Origin: Flavobacteriales bacterium
Lineage (GTDB): Bacteria > Bacteroidota > Bacteroidia > Flavobacteriales_F > PHOS-HE28
Length of the DNA stretch: 64,000 bases
NCBI GenBank assembly: GCA_016715995.1
Contig: JADJXF010000009.1
Coordinates: 62,001-126,000, forward strand
Direction of reading: 5' to 3'
The stretch's first letter is position 1; each line of letters starts with the position of its first letter. Below are positions 24,492-31,985 of this stretch, in pieces. The position numbers and the translations under genes were made by a program. The notes beneath the pieces are model-generated. The model worked only from the letters and a program-made list of their open reading frames with translations, ran no database searches and had not been told where the DNA came from.

Positions 24492-26023
24492 CGCAGGGCG
24501 ATCGCTTCCGCCACCCGCTGCCCGTCCATCGCCGCGCTCACGATGCCGCCGGCGTAGCCAGCGCCTTCGCCGCAGGGATACAACCCCGTGATGTTGGTGT
24601 GCTCCAGTGTTTCCGGATCACGTGGGATCCGTACTGGTGAACTGGTCCTGCTCTCCACGGCCACTACAACGGCCTCGTTGGTGCGATAGCCGCGCATCTT
24701 CTGCCCGAAAGCGATCAAGCCCTGGCGTAAGCGTTGGCTTATTGCGTAGGGCAGCAGCTCATCCACGCGGTGCGTGTGAATGCCGGGCGGATAGCTGCAA
24801 TCTGGCAAATCGGGTGACATTCTTCCTTGGATGAAATCCTCCAAGCGCTGGGCAGGAGCCCGCTGGGTCCGCCCACCAGCGATCCAGGCGGCGTGCTCCG
24901 TTTCGCGCTGGAACTGCATCCCGGCCAGTGGATCGCCTTCGGCGAACGGAACGCGGGCCTCCACCACCACACCGCTATTGGCGAATGGGTTGTTACGCTT
25001 GCTCGGGCTCCATCCATTGGTCACCACCTCGTCGGGCGCGGTTGCGCACGGGGCGATGATGCCTCCTGGGCACATGCAGAAGCTGTACACGCCGAGCCCA
25101 TCCACCTGCTGGACGAGGCTGTAGCTGGCGGGCGGGAGGTACGGATCGCGTGTATCGCAATGGTATTGCGCGCGGTCGATGATGGATTGCGGATGCTCCA
25201 CGCGGACGCCGAGCGCGAAGTCCTTCCGTTCGATGCGGATGCCTTTCGCTGGCAGCAGTTGGAAGATGTCGCGCGCGCTGTGGCCGGTGGCCAGCACCGT
25301 GGCCGTCGCGATCATTTCGTCGCCATGGCCGAGCCGCACGCCGCGCAGAACGCCGCCCTCGACCAGCAGGTCGGTCACGCGGCTGTTGAACCGGACCTCG
25401 CCGCCGGAGCGGATGATCGCCTCGCGAATGGCGGTGATGATTCCAGGCAGCTTGTTGGTGCCAATGTGCGGATGCGCGTCAATCAGGATGTCCGGGCTGG
25501 CACCGAAGGCCACCAGCGTGCGCAGCACCCCTTCCACGTCGCCGCGCTTGTGACTGCGGGTGTAGAGTTTTCCATCGCTGTACGTGCCGGCCCCGCCTTC
25601 GCCGAAGCAGTAGTTGCTGTCCGGATCCACGATGTGGAGCTTGTTGATCGCGGCCAAGTCTCGGCGGCGCGCCCTCACGTCCTTGCCGCGCTCGAGGATG
25701 ATCGGCCGAAGGCCGCGCTCGATGAGGCGCAGCGCGCAGAATAAACCGGCCGGGCCGGCGCCCACCACGATGACCGATGATGACCCGCTCACATCGCGCT
25801 GCACGCGCGGGGCCATCGGCTCATCGACGAGGGGCGCATCGCTCACCAGTACACGCAGCCGGATGCGTGGATGCTTGCTCCGTGCGTCGATGGAGCGCTT
25901 GAGGATGCGTGCCCCCTGTGCACTCCCAGGCCTCATAGCCGCCGATTCTTCTGCTGCCTGTCGCACCAGGACAGGGTCGGCCGCCTCGATGGGCGGAAGC
26001 ACGATGTCCACGATGCGTTCCAT
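24473..26023 (-). CDS. FAD-dependent dehydrogenase, COG2509 family
   Basis: 516 residues. A basic N-terminal domain precedes the FAD-binding motif VVVGAGPAGLFCALRLIERG at about residue 85, followed by EGGAGTYSDGKLYTR, a family signature. The second nucleotide-contact region is YPCGEGAGYAGGIVSAAMDG near the C-terminus. This conserved flavoprotein family is widespread in Bacteroidota, but its substrate is unknown. It is 84 bases downstream of porT on the same strand and overlaps the convergent methylase gene by 19 bases. Confidence 0.9.
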   Translation of the reverse strand: MERIVDIVLPPIEAADPVLVRQAAEESAAMRPGSAQGARILKRSIDARSKHPRIRLRVLVSDAPLVDEPMAPRVQRDVSGSSSVIVVGAGPAGLFCALRLIERGLRPIILERGKDVRARRRDLAAINKLHIVDPDSNYCFGEGGAGTYSDGKLYTRSHKRGDVEGVLRTLVAFGASPDILIDAHPHIGTNKLPGIITAIREAIIRSGGEVRFNSRVTDLLVEGGVLRGVRLGHGDEMIATATVLATGHSARDIFQLLPAKGIRIERKDFALGVRVEHPQSIIDRAQYHCDTRDPYLPPASYSLVQQVDGLGVYSFCMCPGGIIAPCATAPDEVVTNGWSPSKRNNPFANSGVVVEARVPFAEGDPLAGMQFQRETEHAAWIAGGRTQRAPAQRLEDFIQGRMSPDLPDCSYPPGIHTHRVDELLPYAISQRLRQGLIAFGQKMRGYRTNEAVVVAVESRTSSPVRIPRDPETLEHTNITGLYPCGEGAGYAGGIVSAAMDGQRVAEAIALRYGVRA

Positions 26024-26107
26024 GCAGCGCGAAGGTCCGCTAACGGATGCGCATCGGTGCCATCGCAGCGCAACGTCGGTCAGGCATAGCTGGAGGCCGT
26101 CGCTTCG

Positions 26108-26833
26108 TCAGCCCTCGAAGGTGAACGTGAGCACCCACGCCTTGGAACGGATGCTCTCGACCGGCGCGCTGAAGCGCGTATCGTCATCGATGACCAGGTT
26201 CGGGATCCCGAAGCAGGCCTTCAGTTCAACGCCGAACTTGAAATAGGGGAGGAAGAAATCGAAGCCCCCGCCCACTTCGGCCGCGTAGTCGTATTTCTTC
26301 AGCTTCACCACGATATCATCATCCAGCGCATTGTCCACGTCCTTTTGGCTGGCCATGTCGATGGCGAATTTCCCGCCACCGATCACATACACGGCGAAGT
26401 TGTTGATGCGGTCGCTGCGGTACTTCAACAGGACGGGGAACTCGAGGTAGGTGCTCTCCACCGGTTTCTGGAAATACACCACGCGGTTGTCCGACCGCTT
26501 GAATTGGTATTGGAGCACGCGCTCCTGGAAGCTCAGCGTGGGGAGGAAACGGATGCTGGTGTTCTTATTGAAGTTCAGCGAGGCGATGATGCCCAGGTTG
26601 AACCCGGGCTGTTTCTGATGGTCGAGGACGAGCAGCGAATCGGTGAGTGAGCCCGGCTTGAGCTTCAGGAACAAGTCGCTGGTGTTGTAGCTCAGGAGGA
26701 AGCCGAAGTGGAACCGGCGCAAGTCGAAATTCGGCAGGTTCTCCTGCACGATTCGGCTGTTGCGCTGGGCCATCAGGGCCGGTGCCGCGACCAGGAATGC
26801 GATGAGGAGAATGGAGCGCGGTCGCTGGATCAT
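26108..26833 (-). CDS. porT: PorT-family outer-membrane protein of the type IX secretion system
   Basis: 241 residues from the ATG at 26833, giving a signal peptide ending ALMAQ. The mature protein is a beta-barrel with LPNFDLRRFHFGFLLSYN at the start, FNLGIIASLNFN, STYLEFPVLLKYRSDRINN and AEVGGGFDFFLPYFKFGVELK. These match PorT, an outer-membrane protein needed for T9SS secretion. Position directly after ubiE is the usual Bacteroidota arrangement and supports the call. Many T9SS cargo genes in this window depend on this system. An unnamed paralog is the alternative. Confidence 0.85.
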   Translation of the reverse strand: MIQRPRSILLIAFLVAAPALMAQRNSRIVQENLPNFDLRRFHFGFLLSYNTSDLFLKLKPGSLTDSLLVLDHQKQPGFNLGIIASLNFNKNTSIRFLPTLSFQERVLQYQFKRSDNRVVYFQKPVESTYLEFPVLLKYRSDRINNFAVYVIGGGKFAIDMASQKDVDNALDDDIVVKLKKYDYAAEVGGGFDFFLPYFKFGVELKACFGIPNLVIDDDTRFSAPVESIRSKAWVLTFTFEG

Positions 26834-26844
26834 GTGGGAGGCAA

Positions 26845-26852
26845 CGAAAATA
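26845..26852 (-). promoter_or_regulatory. Candidate -7 promoter element (TATTTTCG) before porT
   Basis: TATTTTCG on the minus strand, 11 bases upstream of the porT ATG in the 46-base ubiE-porT gap. It may give porT its own promoter inside the operon. Confidence 0.3.
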
Positions 26853-26879
26853 GGACGCGATTCGTGTGCGGGAAGGCCA

Positions 26880-27602
26880 TCATCGGCGGGCCACATAGAG
26901 CGTGGCGATCCCGGCGGTCAGCGGCCTGGCCTCGGGCTCTTGTCCGCCGCAACGCATCAGGATGCGCAGGAAGTCATCGCCTTCAGGGAAGGCATCCACG
27001 CTCTGTGGCAGATAGGTGTATGCCGCGCTGTCACGGCTCACCATCCGCCCGATGAGGGGCATCACCCGGTGGAAGTAGAAACGGAAGAGCTGCTTCATCG
27101 GTGTCTTCCTCGGCTTGCTGAACTCCAGCACGAAGAGCCGGCCGCCGGGCTTGAGCACGCGTAGCATCTCCTTCAGCCCGCGTTCGAGGTCCTCGAAATT
27201 GCGCACGCCGAATGCCACCGTGACGGCATCGAAGGTGCCATCGGCGAAGGGGAGGGACGCGCTATCAGCGCGTTGCAACGTGATGCGATCCTCCAGCCGC
27301 GCTGATCTCACCTTTTCGCGCCCCTGATGGAGCATGCCTTCGCTGATGTCAACGCCGGTGATGCGCCGGGCAGCCTTGCGCCGACCGGCGAGGATGGCCA
27401 TATCAGCAGTTCCGGTGGCCACATCGAGCAGGTGCTCCACGGGCTCCTGCTTCATGAGCCGGATCACCCTGCGCCGCCAGCCCTGGTCGATTCCGAGGGA
27501 GAAGAGTCGGTTGAGGAGGTCGTACTTCGGCGAGATGGCGTCGAACATGTGCTCCACCTGCTCGCGCTTGGAGCCCTCCTCGGTGTACGGCTTCACCGTC
27601 AT
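26880..27602 (-). CDS. ubiE: Demethylmenaquinone/ubiquinone methyltransferase
   Basis: 240 residues from the ATG at 27602 (MTVKPYTEEGSKREQ), preferred over an extension to 27677. The SAM-binding motif DVATGTADMAI follows the family signature MFDAISPKYDLLNRLFSLGID. VDISEGML and VAFGVRNFEDLERGLKEMLRVLKPGG are also present. It methylates demethylmenaquinone to menaquinone, the only quinone expected in this phylum, so menG is the equivalent name. The start overlaps the rfaE1 stop by 4 bp (ATGA). Confidence 0.96.
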   Translation of the reverse strand: MTVKPYTEEGSKREQVEHMFDAISPKYDLLNRLFSLGIDQGWRRRVIRLMKQEPVEHLLDVATGTADMAILAGRRKAARRITGVDISEGMLHQGREKVRSARLEDRITLQRADSASLPFADGTFDAVTVAFGVRNFEDLERGLKEMLRVLKPGGRLFVLEFSKPRKTPMKQLFRFYFHRVMPLIGRMVSRDSAAYTYLPQSVDAFPEGDDFLRILMRCGGQEPEARPLTAGIATLYVARR

Positions 27603-28594
27603 GCAGGCAGGTGCAGCCGTTCGCACTCGGCGCGGAACCGCTCTTTGTCCAAGGGCACCACGCCGACCTCCTCGCATACCAAACCTCCTGCGAGGTTGGC
27701 CAGCTCGGCGATGCTCCGCGCAGGCAGCTGTTGCGCCAGTGCAAGCGCCGCAACCGCGATCACCGTATCGCCGGCGCCGCTCACATCCACTATTCTACGC
27801 TTGTGGGCGGGGATGGTGGAGCCGCCATGCGCATCATGCACATGGGCGCCGTGCTCGCTGAGCGTGACCAGTGAGATCGCGTTGCCGAGCCGCTCCTCGA
27901 GGAGTTTGATGGCACGCGCCACGCTTCCGGCATCGGAAGGGTCCACCTCGGTCTTCAATCCTTCGCGCAGCTCTTTCAGATTCGGCTTGAACAGGGTGAC
28001 GCCCCGGTAGGCCAGGAAATTCTTCCGCTTCGGGTCAACGGCCACGGGCACCTTCGCCTTCCTCGCCAGCTCGACGATGCCTTCAATCACCCGCGCGGTG
28101 AGCACGCCTTTGTTGTAATCCTCCAGCACGATCACGCCCGGCCGGTCGTTGTGCAGCACTAAGGCGATGCGTTCGAGCAATCGCTCTTCGTCGTCCGCGA
28201 CAAGGTCATCCTCCTGCTCCTCGTCCACGCGCACCACATGCTGATGACCGCTGATCACGCGCGTTTTCACCGTCGTTCGGCGGAGCGGCGACCGGACCAG
28301 GCCATCCGGCACGAGCTCCTGTTCGGCGAAGAGCCGGTTCAGCAGGTCCGCATGGTCATCCGCGCCCACCACCGCGGCGATGATGGCCCGTCCGCCAAGC
28401 GCCTTCACGTTCAAGGCCACGTTGGCCGCACCACCCAAGCGTGCGCTGCGGTGCGTCACCTGCACCACGGGCACGGGCGCTTCCGGACTGATTCGGTCCA
28501 CGCGCCCCCAGAGGTAGGCGTCCACCATCACATCACCGACCACTAGCACGGTGGTGCCCTCTGCCTTCTTCAGGAATTGGTCGATGCCGCTCAT
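27599..28594 (-). CDS. rfaE1: D-glycero-beta-D-manno-heptose-7-phosphate kinase (HldE domain 1 only)
   Basis: 331 residues from the ATG at 28594 (MSGIDQFLKK); the 83-residue upstream extension lies in the aspC gene and is rejected. It is a PfkB/ribokinase-fold sugar kinase with LVVGDVMVDAYLWG, RLGGAANVALNVKALGG and the catalytic DVSGAGDTVIA. It makes heptose 1,7-bisphosphate for LPS core. The adenylyltransferase half of bifunctional HldE is absent, as in split Bacteroidota versions. ATGA overlap with both aspC and ubiE. Confidence 0.93.
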   Translation of the reverse strand: MSGIDQFLKKAEGTTVLVVGDVMVDAYLWGRVDRISPEAPVPVVQVTHRSARLGGAANVALNVKALGGRAIIAAVVGADDHADLLNRLFAEQELVPDGLVRSPLRRTTVKTRVISGHQHVVRVDEEQEDDLVADDEERLLERIALVLHNDRPGVIVLEDYNKGVLTARVIEGIVELARKAKVPVAVDPKRKNFLAYRGVTLFKPNLKELREGLKTEVDPSDAGSVARAIKLLEERLGNAISLVTLSEHGAHVHDAHGGSTIPAHKRRIVDVSGAGDTVIAVAALALAQQLPARSIAELANLAGGLVCEEVGVVPLDKERFRAECERLHLPA

Positions 28595-29775
28595 GCCGAC
28601 GCGAGCTGTTCGATGGCTCCCGCCACGCGCGCCATGGCTTCGGTGAGCTTTTGATCGCTGGCAGCGTAGCTGATGCGCAATGTCCCCTCGGCGCCGAAGG
28701 ATTGCCCTTCCACGAAGCTCACGCCAGCCGTATCGAGCAGGTAGAGGCTCAGGTCGACCGAACCCTTGATGGTTCTGCCGTTGATGGACGCGGTCACATC
28801 CGGCAACAGGTAGAAGGCTCCCTGCGGCACGTTGCACCGCCATCCGGGAATAGTCCTCATCGCCTGCACGGTGAGGTCCCGGCGTCGCAGGAAATCAGCG
28901 CGCATGGGTGCGAGCAGCGCGGGGTCAGCAAGCACGCAGGCCCGCGTGACGCGCTGCGCGATGCTGTTCGCCCCGCTGGTGAACTGGCCTTGGATCTTCG
29001 TGCAGGCCTGGGCGATCCACAGCGGCGCGCCGATGTAGCCGATGCGCCATCCGGTGAGCGCGAAGGCCTTGCTCAAGCCGTTCACCGTGATGGTTCGCTC
29101 GGCCATGCCGGGAAGCGATGCGAAGCTGATGTGCGCGCCTTCGAAGACGATGTGCTCGTAGATCTCATCGGCGATCACGTACAGGCCCGGATGCCGCGCA
29201 ACCACCTCGGCGAGCGCCTCGAGTTCCTTCAGGCTGAGCACCGATCCGCTCGGGTTGCAAGGCGAGCTGAACATGAGCACACGCGTACGGGGCGTGATGG
29301 CGGCGGCGATGCGCTCGATCGGTGCCTTCCAATCCTCGTCCAGGGTGCTGTGAACGATCACCGGTGTGGCGCCGACGAGCTTCACCTGCTCCGAATAGCT
29401 TACCCAATAGGGTGCGGGTATCACCACTTCATCGCCCGGTCCGCAGAGCGCCATCACCGCATTCATGATGCTGTGCTTCGCGCCGGTGCTGATCACCACC
29501 TGCTCTGGCGAGTAGTGCAGGTTGTTGTCGCGGAGGAACTTGTCGGCGATGGCCTGTCGCACATCGGCGAAGCCGTTCACCGGCGGGTACTTGTGCCAGG
29601 GGCCGCGAAGGGCCTCGTGGGCTGCCTCCAGTGCGAAGGCGGGCGGGTCGTGGTCAGGCTCCCCAAGGCTGAGGTCGATGATGTCACGCCCTTGTGCGCG
29701 CAGCTCCCTGCTGCGCCGGGCCATGAGCAGGGTCGCGGGCTCAACAATGGACTGTACGACGGTGGATAGATGCAT
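28591..29775 (-). CDS. aspC: Pyridoxal-phosphate aminotransferase, class I (aspartate aminotransferase type)
   Basis: 394 residues. The conserved features are SLGEPDHDPP near the N-terminus, ISTGAKHSIMNAVMALCGPGDEV, SSPCNPSGSVLS, VIADEIYEHIVF and the PLP lysine in VNGLSKAFALTGWRIGY. It interconverts aspartate and 2-oxoglutarate with oxaloacetate and glutamate; closely related aminotransferases cannot be excluded from sequence alone. First gene of the overlapping aspC-rfaE1-ubiE-porT group. Confidence 0.93.
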   Translation of the reverse strand: MHLSTVVQSIVEPATLLMARRSRELRAQGRDIIDLSLGEPDHDPPAFALEAAHEALRGPWHKYPPVNGFADVRQAIADKFLRDNNLHYSPEQVVISTGAKHSIMNAVMALCGPGDEVVIPAPYWVSYSEQVKLVGATPVIVHSTLDEDWKAPIERIAAAITPRTRVLMFSSPCNPSGSVLSLKELEALAEVVARHPGLYVIADEIYEHIVFEGAHISFASLPGMAERTITVNGLSKAFALTGWRIGYIGAPLWIAQACTKIQGQFTSGANSIAQRVTRACVLADPALLAPMRADFLRRRDLTVQAMRTIPGWRCNVPQGAFYLLPDVTASINGRTIKGSVDLSLYLLDTAGVSFVEGQSFGAEGTLRISYAASDQKLTEAMARVAGAIEQLASA

Positions 29776-29803
29776 GGCGAGCCTTGCCTCGTGCGGGCAG
29801 GCG

Positions 29804-29811
29804 CGAAGCTA
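29804..29811 (-). promoter_or_regulatory. Candidate -7 promoter element (TAGCTTCG) for aspC
   Basis: TAGCTTCG on the minus strand, 28 bases upstream of the aspC ATG, and so a possible promoter for the aspC-rfaE1-ubiE-porT group. Confidence 0.35.
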
Positions 29812-29873
29812 AGGAGGCGGTTTACCGCGTTTCCCCTGTGATCGGCCGATATTCGTCCACTGCTTTCTCCACG

Positions 29874-30398
29874 ATGAACGATCCCGTCATCCTTGTCCTG
29901 GTGGCCATCATGCCCAGCGTGGTGGTCTTCCTCACCGCCTTCTATGCCATCCGCCACTTCCTCGGGGCGCGCTCCGCCGAGCGCATCGCCGATGCACGGA
30001 AGGATGACCACAAGCAAGTGCTGCCGCTGCGGTTGCAGGCGTATGAACGGCTGGCCTTGTTCCTGGAGCGGATCCAACCAGGCGCCATGGTGCTGCGTGT
30101 GCATCGTGGCAACATGGATGCGCTTGATCTCCAATCGGCGTTGGTGAACACCATCCGGGAGGAGTTCGAGCACAATGTGACTCAGCAGATCTACGTGAGC
30201 GACCGCGCCTGGGCCCGCGTGAAGCAGGCCAAGGAGGAGACGATCCGATTGGTGAACCTGAGTTTCGAGCAGGTGGGGAACGGCGCTTCGGGGAGCGATC
30301 TCAGCCGGAAGATCTTCGAGAGCACCGCCCGTCTCTCGCATACGCCCTCGCAGGAAGGCTTGGTGGCGATCAAGGACGAGGTGCGCCGCCTGTTCTGA
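29874..30398 (+). CDS. Conserved small membrane protein of Bacteroidota, function unknown
   Basis: About 174 residues from the ATG at 29874 (MNDPVILVLVAIMPSVVVFLTAFYAI), with one N-terminal transmembrane helix followed by a soluble, charged domain rich in helix-forming residues (LPLRLQAYERLALFLERIQPGAM). I recognise the general pattern as a conserved uncharacterised Bacteroidota family but no function is known. It is divergent from aspC and overlaps the end of the convergent meaB by 29 bases. Confidence 0.8.
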   Translation: MNDPVILVLVAIMPSVVVFLTAFYAIRHFLGARSAERIADARKDDHKQVLPLRLQAYERLALFLERIQPGAMVLRVHRGNMDALDLQSALVNTIREEFEHNVTQQIYVSDRAWARVKQAKEETIRLVNLSFEQVGNGASGSDLSRKIFESTARLSHTPSQEGLVAIKDEVRRLF

Positions 30399-31362
30399 AG
30401 AGCGCGAGCAGTTCCGTCGCCGCAGCGAACGGGCTCTTGGTCCCTGCGCGGACGGCCTCACGCAATGCGGGCATGGCCTGCGCAATGCCTTGGTCGCGCT
30501 GAAAGGACTCCCGAAGGCCTTGCTCAATCGCGCTATCGAGCCATTGCAGTGATTGGCTGCGGCGGTGCTCTTCTTGGAATCCGGAGGCCCGGTCCCCGGC
30601 ATGGAGCGTTTCAACGAGCGCGCCCAACTCGGCGATTCCTTCGCCGCTGATGGCGCTGGTGAGCAGGATTTCCGCTCTCCTGCCGCTCGGGCGGGAAGGC
30701 AGCAATTGCACGGCGCCGCGCAGATCGCGCCGCGCGGAGTCGGCACGCGCACGCGCATCGCCCTCGCATTTGGTGAAGGCGATCACATCGGCCGATTCCA
30801 TGATACCGCGCTTGATGCCCTGCAATTCATCACCGGCACCGGCGATGAGCAGCAGCACGTTGAGGTCGGTCATGCGGTCCACCTCAAGTTCATTCTGTCC
30901 AGTGCCCACCGTCTCGATCAGGATGCGGTCGTATCCGGCTGCTTCGCACAGCACGATGGCTTCGCGTGTTCGTCGCGCCACCCCGCCGAGCATGCCACCG
31001 GTGGGCGATGGACGGATGAAGGCCTGCTCGTGCTGAGCGAGCTGCTCCATGCGGGTCTTGTCGCCCAAGATGCTGCCACCGCTGCGCTCGCTGCTGGGAT
31101 CGATGGCGAGCACCGCCACCCGATGCCCTTGCGCGATCAGCCACAGGCCGTAAGCATCAATCAGGGTGCTCTTGCCCACGCCCGGTATGCCGGTGATGCC
31201 GATGCGCAGGCCTTCACCTGCAACGAGCAGGCACTGTTCAATGAGCGATCGTGCTTCTGCGGCATCCGCCTCGCGACTGCTTTCAGCGAGCGTGATCGCC
31301 TGTCCGAGCGCGGCGCGGTCACCTGAGCGCAGTGCGGTGAGCAATGATTCCACGTCGGCCAT
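30370..31362 (-). CDS. meaB: Methylmalonyl-CoA mutase-associated GTPase (G3E family)
   Basis: 330 residues from the ATG at 31362 (MADVESLLTALRSGD). The P-loop is GITGIPGVGKSTLIDAYG; downstream are the switch-like AIDPSSERSGGSILGDKTRM, the IETVGTGQNELEV segment and the base-recognition FTKCEGDA. It chaperones cofactor loading and protects B12-dependent methylmalonyl-CoA mutase; the mutase genes are not in the window. It lies 4 bases after the preceding hypothetical gene, so they are probably co-transcribed. Confidence 0.95.
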   Translation of the reverse strand: MADVESLLTALRSGDRAALGQAITLAESSREADAAEARSLIEQCLLVAGEGLRIGITGIPGVGKSTLIDAYGLWLIAQGHRVAVLAIDPSSERSGGSILGDKTRMEQLAQHEQAFIRPSPTGGMLGGVARRTREAIVLCEAAGYDRILIETVGTGQNELEVDRMTDLNVLLLIAGAGDELQGIKRGIMESADVIAFTKCEGDARARADSARRDLRGAVQLLPSRPSGRRAEILLTSAISGEGIAELGALVETLHAGDRASGFQEEHRRSQSLQWLDSAIEQGLRESFQRDQGIAQAMPALREAVRAGTKSPFAAATELLALFRTGGAPRP

Positions 31363-31366
31363 GCGG

Positions 31367-31945
31367 TCAGTAGCCCTTGCGGTAGTTGTCCACCCACTCG
31401 GGGTCGCCCATGTCGTGCAAGAGGCGGAAGAGGTCATCGCCGCAGGCCAGGTCATGCAGGCTATGGATTCCGTAATCCGAGAGCAGCAATAGCTGGCGCC
31501 CGCTCGGTGCACTGGGGTTCTCCGCCCATCCGAGGCCCGTGTGCTGGCCTTCTCCCGCTCGGAAGGGGAACTCCTGGAACCGCAGCTTCCAGAGCACGTC
31601 GAACACGCCGCAGGCGGGCTGCGGATGCCTGCCGTCATCGAGGCCGGGCGGCAGGTAGCAATCCGGAACGTCGTGGATGCGGAAGAGATTGATCCGCGAT
31701 GGATTGGCCTTGCTGGGCACTTCCGCGCGCGCCTGTTGCACGAATTGCCCGCGCGTGACCGGCTCCGTCCCGATGACCTTGCCTTCGAATTCCTTCACGA
31801 TGAAGAGGGTGAAGAGCTCGTTGTTCATGCCGGTCATGATGCTCATGCCGAACGTGAATGACGCCGTAGGGGCACGGCTGCCACCGAGACCGGTGGCCAC
31901 CATGCAGCAGAACAACGCGGTTAGCAACGGCCTTGTCATGCCCAT
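31367..31945 (-). CDS. Exported protein of unknown function upstream of meaB
   Basis: 192 residues. A hydrophobic N-terminus (PLLTALFCCMVATGLGG) looks like a signal sequence and is followed by a soluble Gly/Asp/Pro-rich domain with DVPDCYLPPG, PACGVFDVLWKL and LGWAENPSAPSGRQLL. The family was not recognised. A start at the second ATG (31939) is also possible. Its end is 4 bases from the meaB start, but no functional link to the GTPase can be read from the sequence. Confidence 0.65.
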   Translation of the reverse strand: MGMTRPLLTALFCCMVATGLGGSRAPTASFTFGMSIMTGMNNELFTLFIVKEFEGKVIGTEPVTRGQFVQQARAEVPSKANPSRINLFRIHDVPDCYLPPGLDDGRHPQPACGVFDVLWKLRFQEFPFRAGEGQHTGLGWAENPSAPSGRQLLLLSDYGIHSLHDLACGDDLFRLLHDMGDPEWVDNYRKGY

Positions 31946-31985
31946 GACGACTTGACCGGCAAGGTACGGAGATGGCCTCCGAGGG

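Noticed and set aside
29577..30758. 393-codon minus-strand frame spanning three gene boundaries
   Set aside because: It crosses the aspC start, the small membrane protein and the meaB end; low-complexity Arg/Ser-rich translation indicates a shadow.
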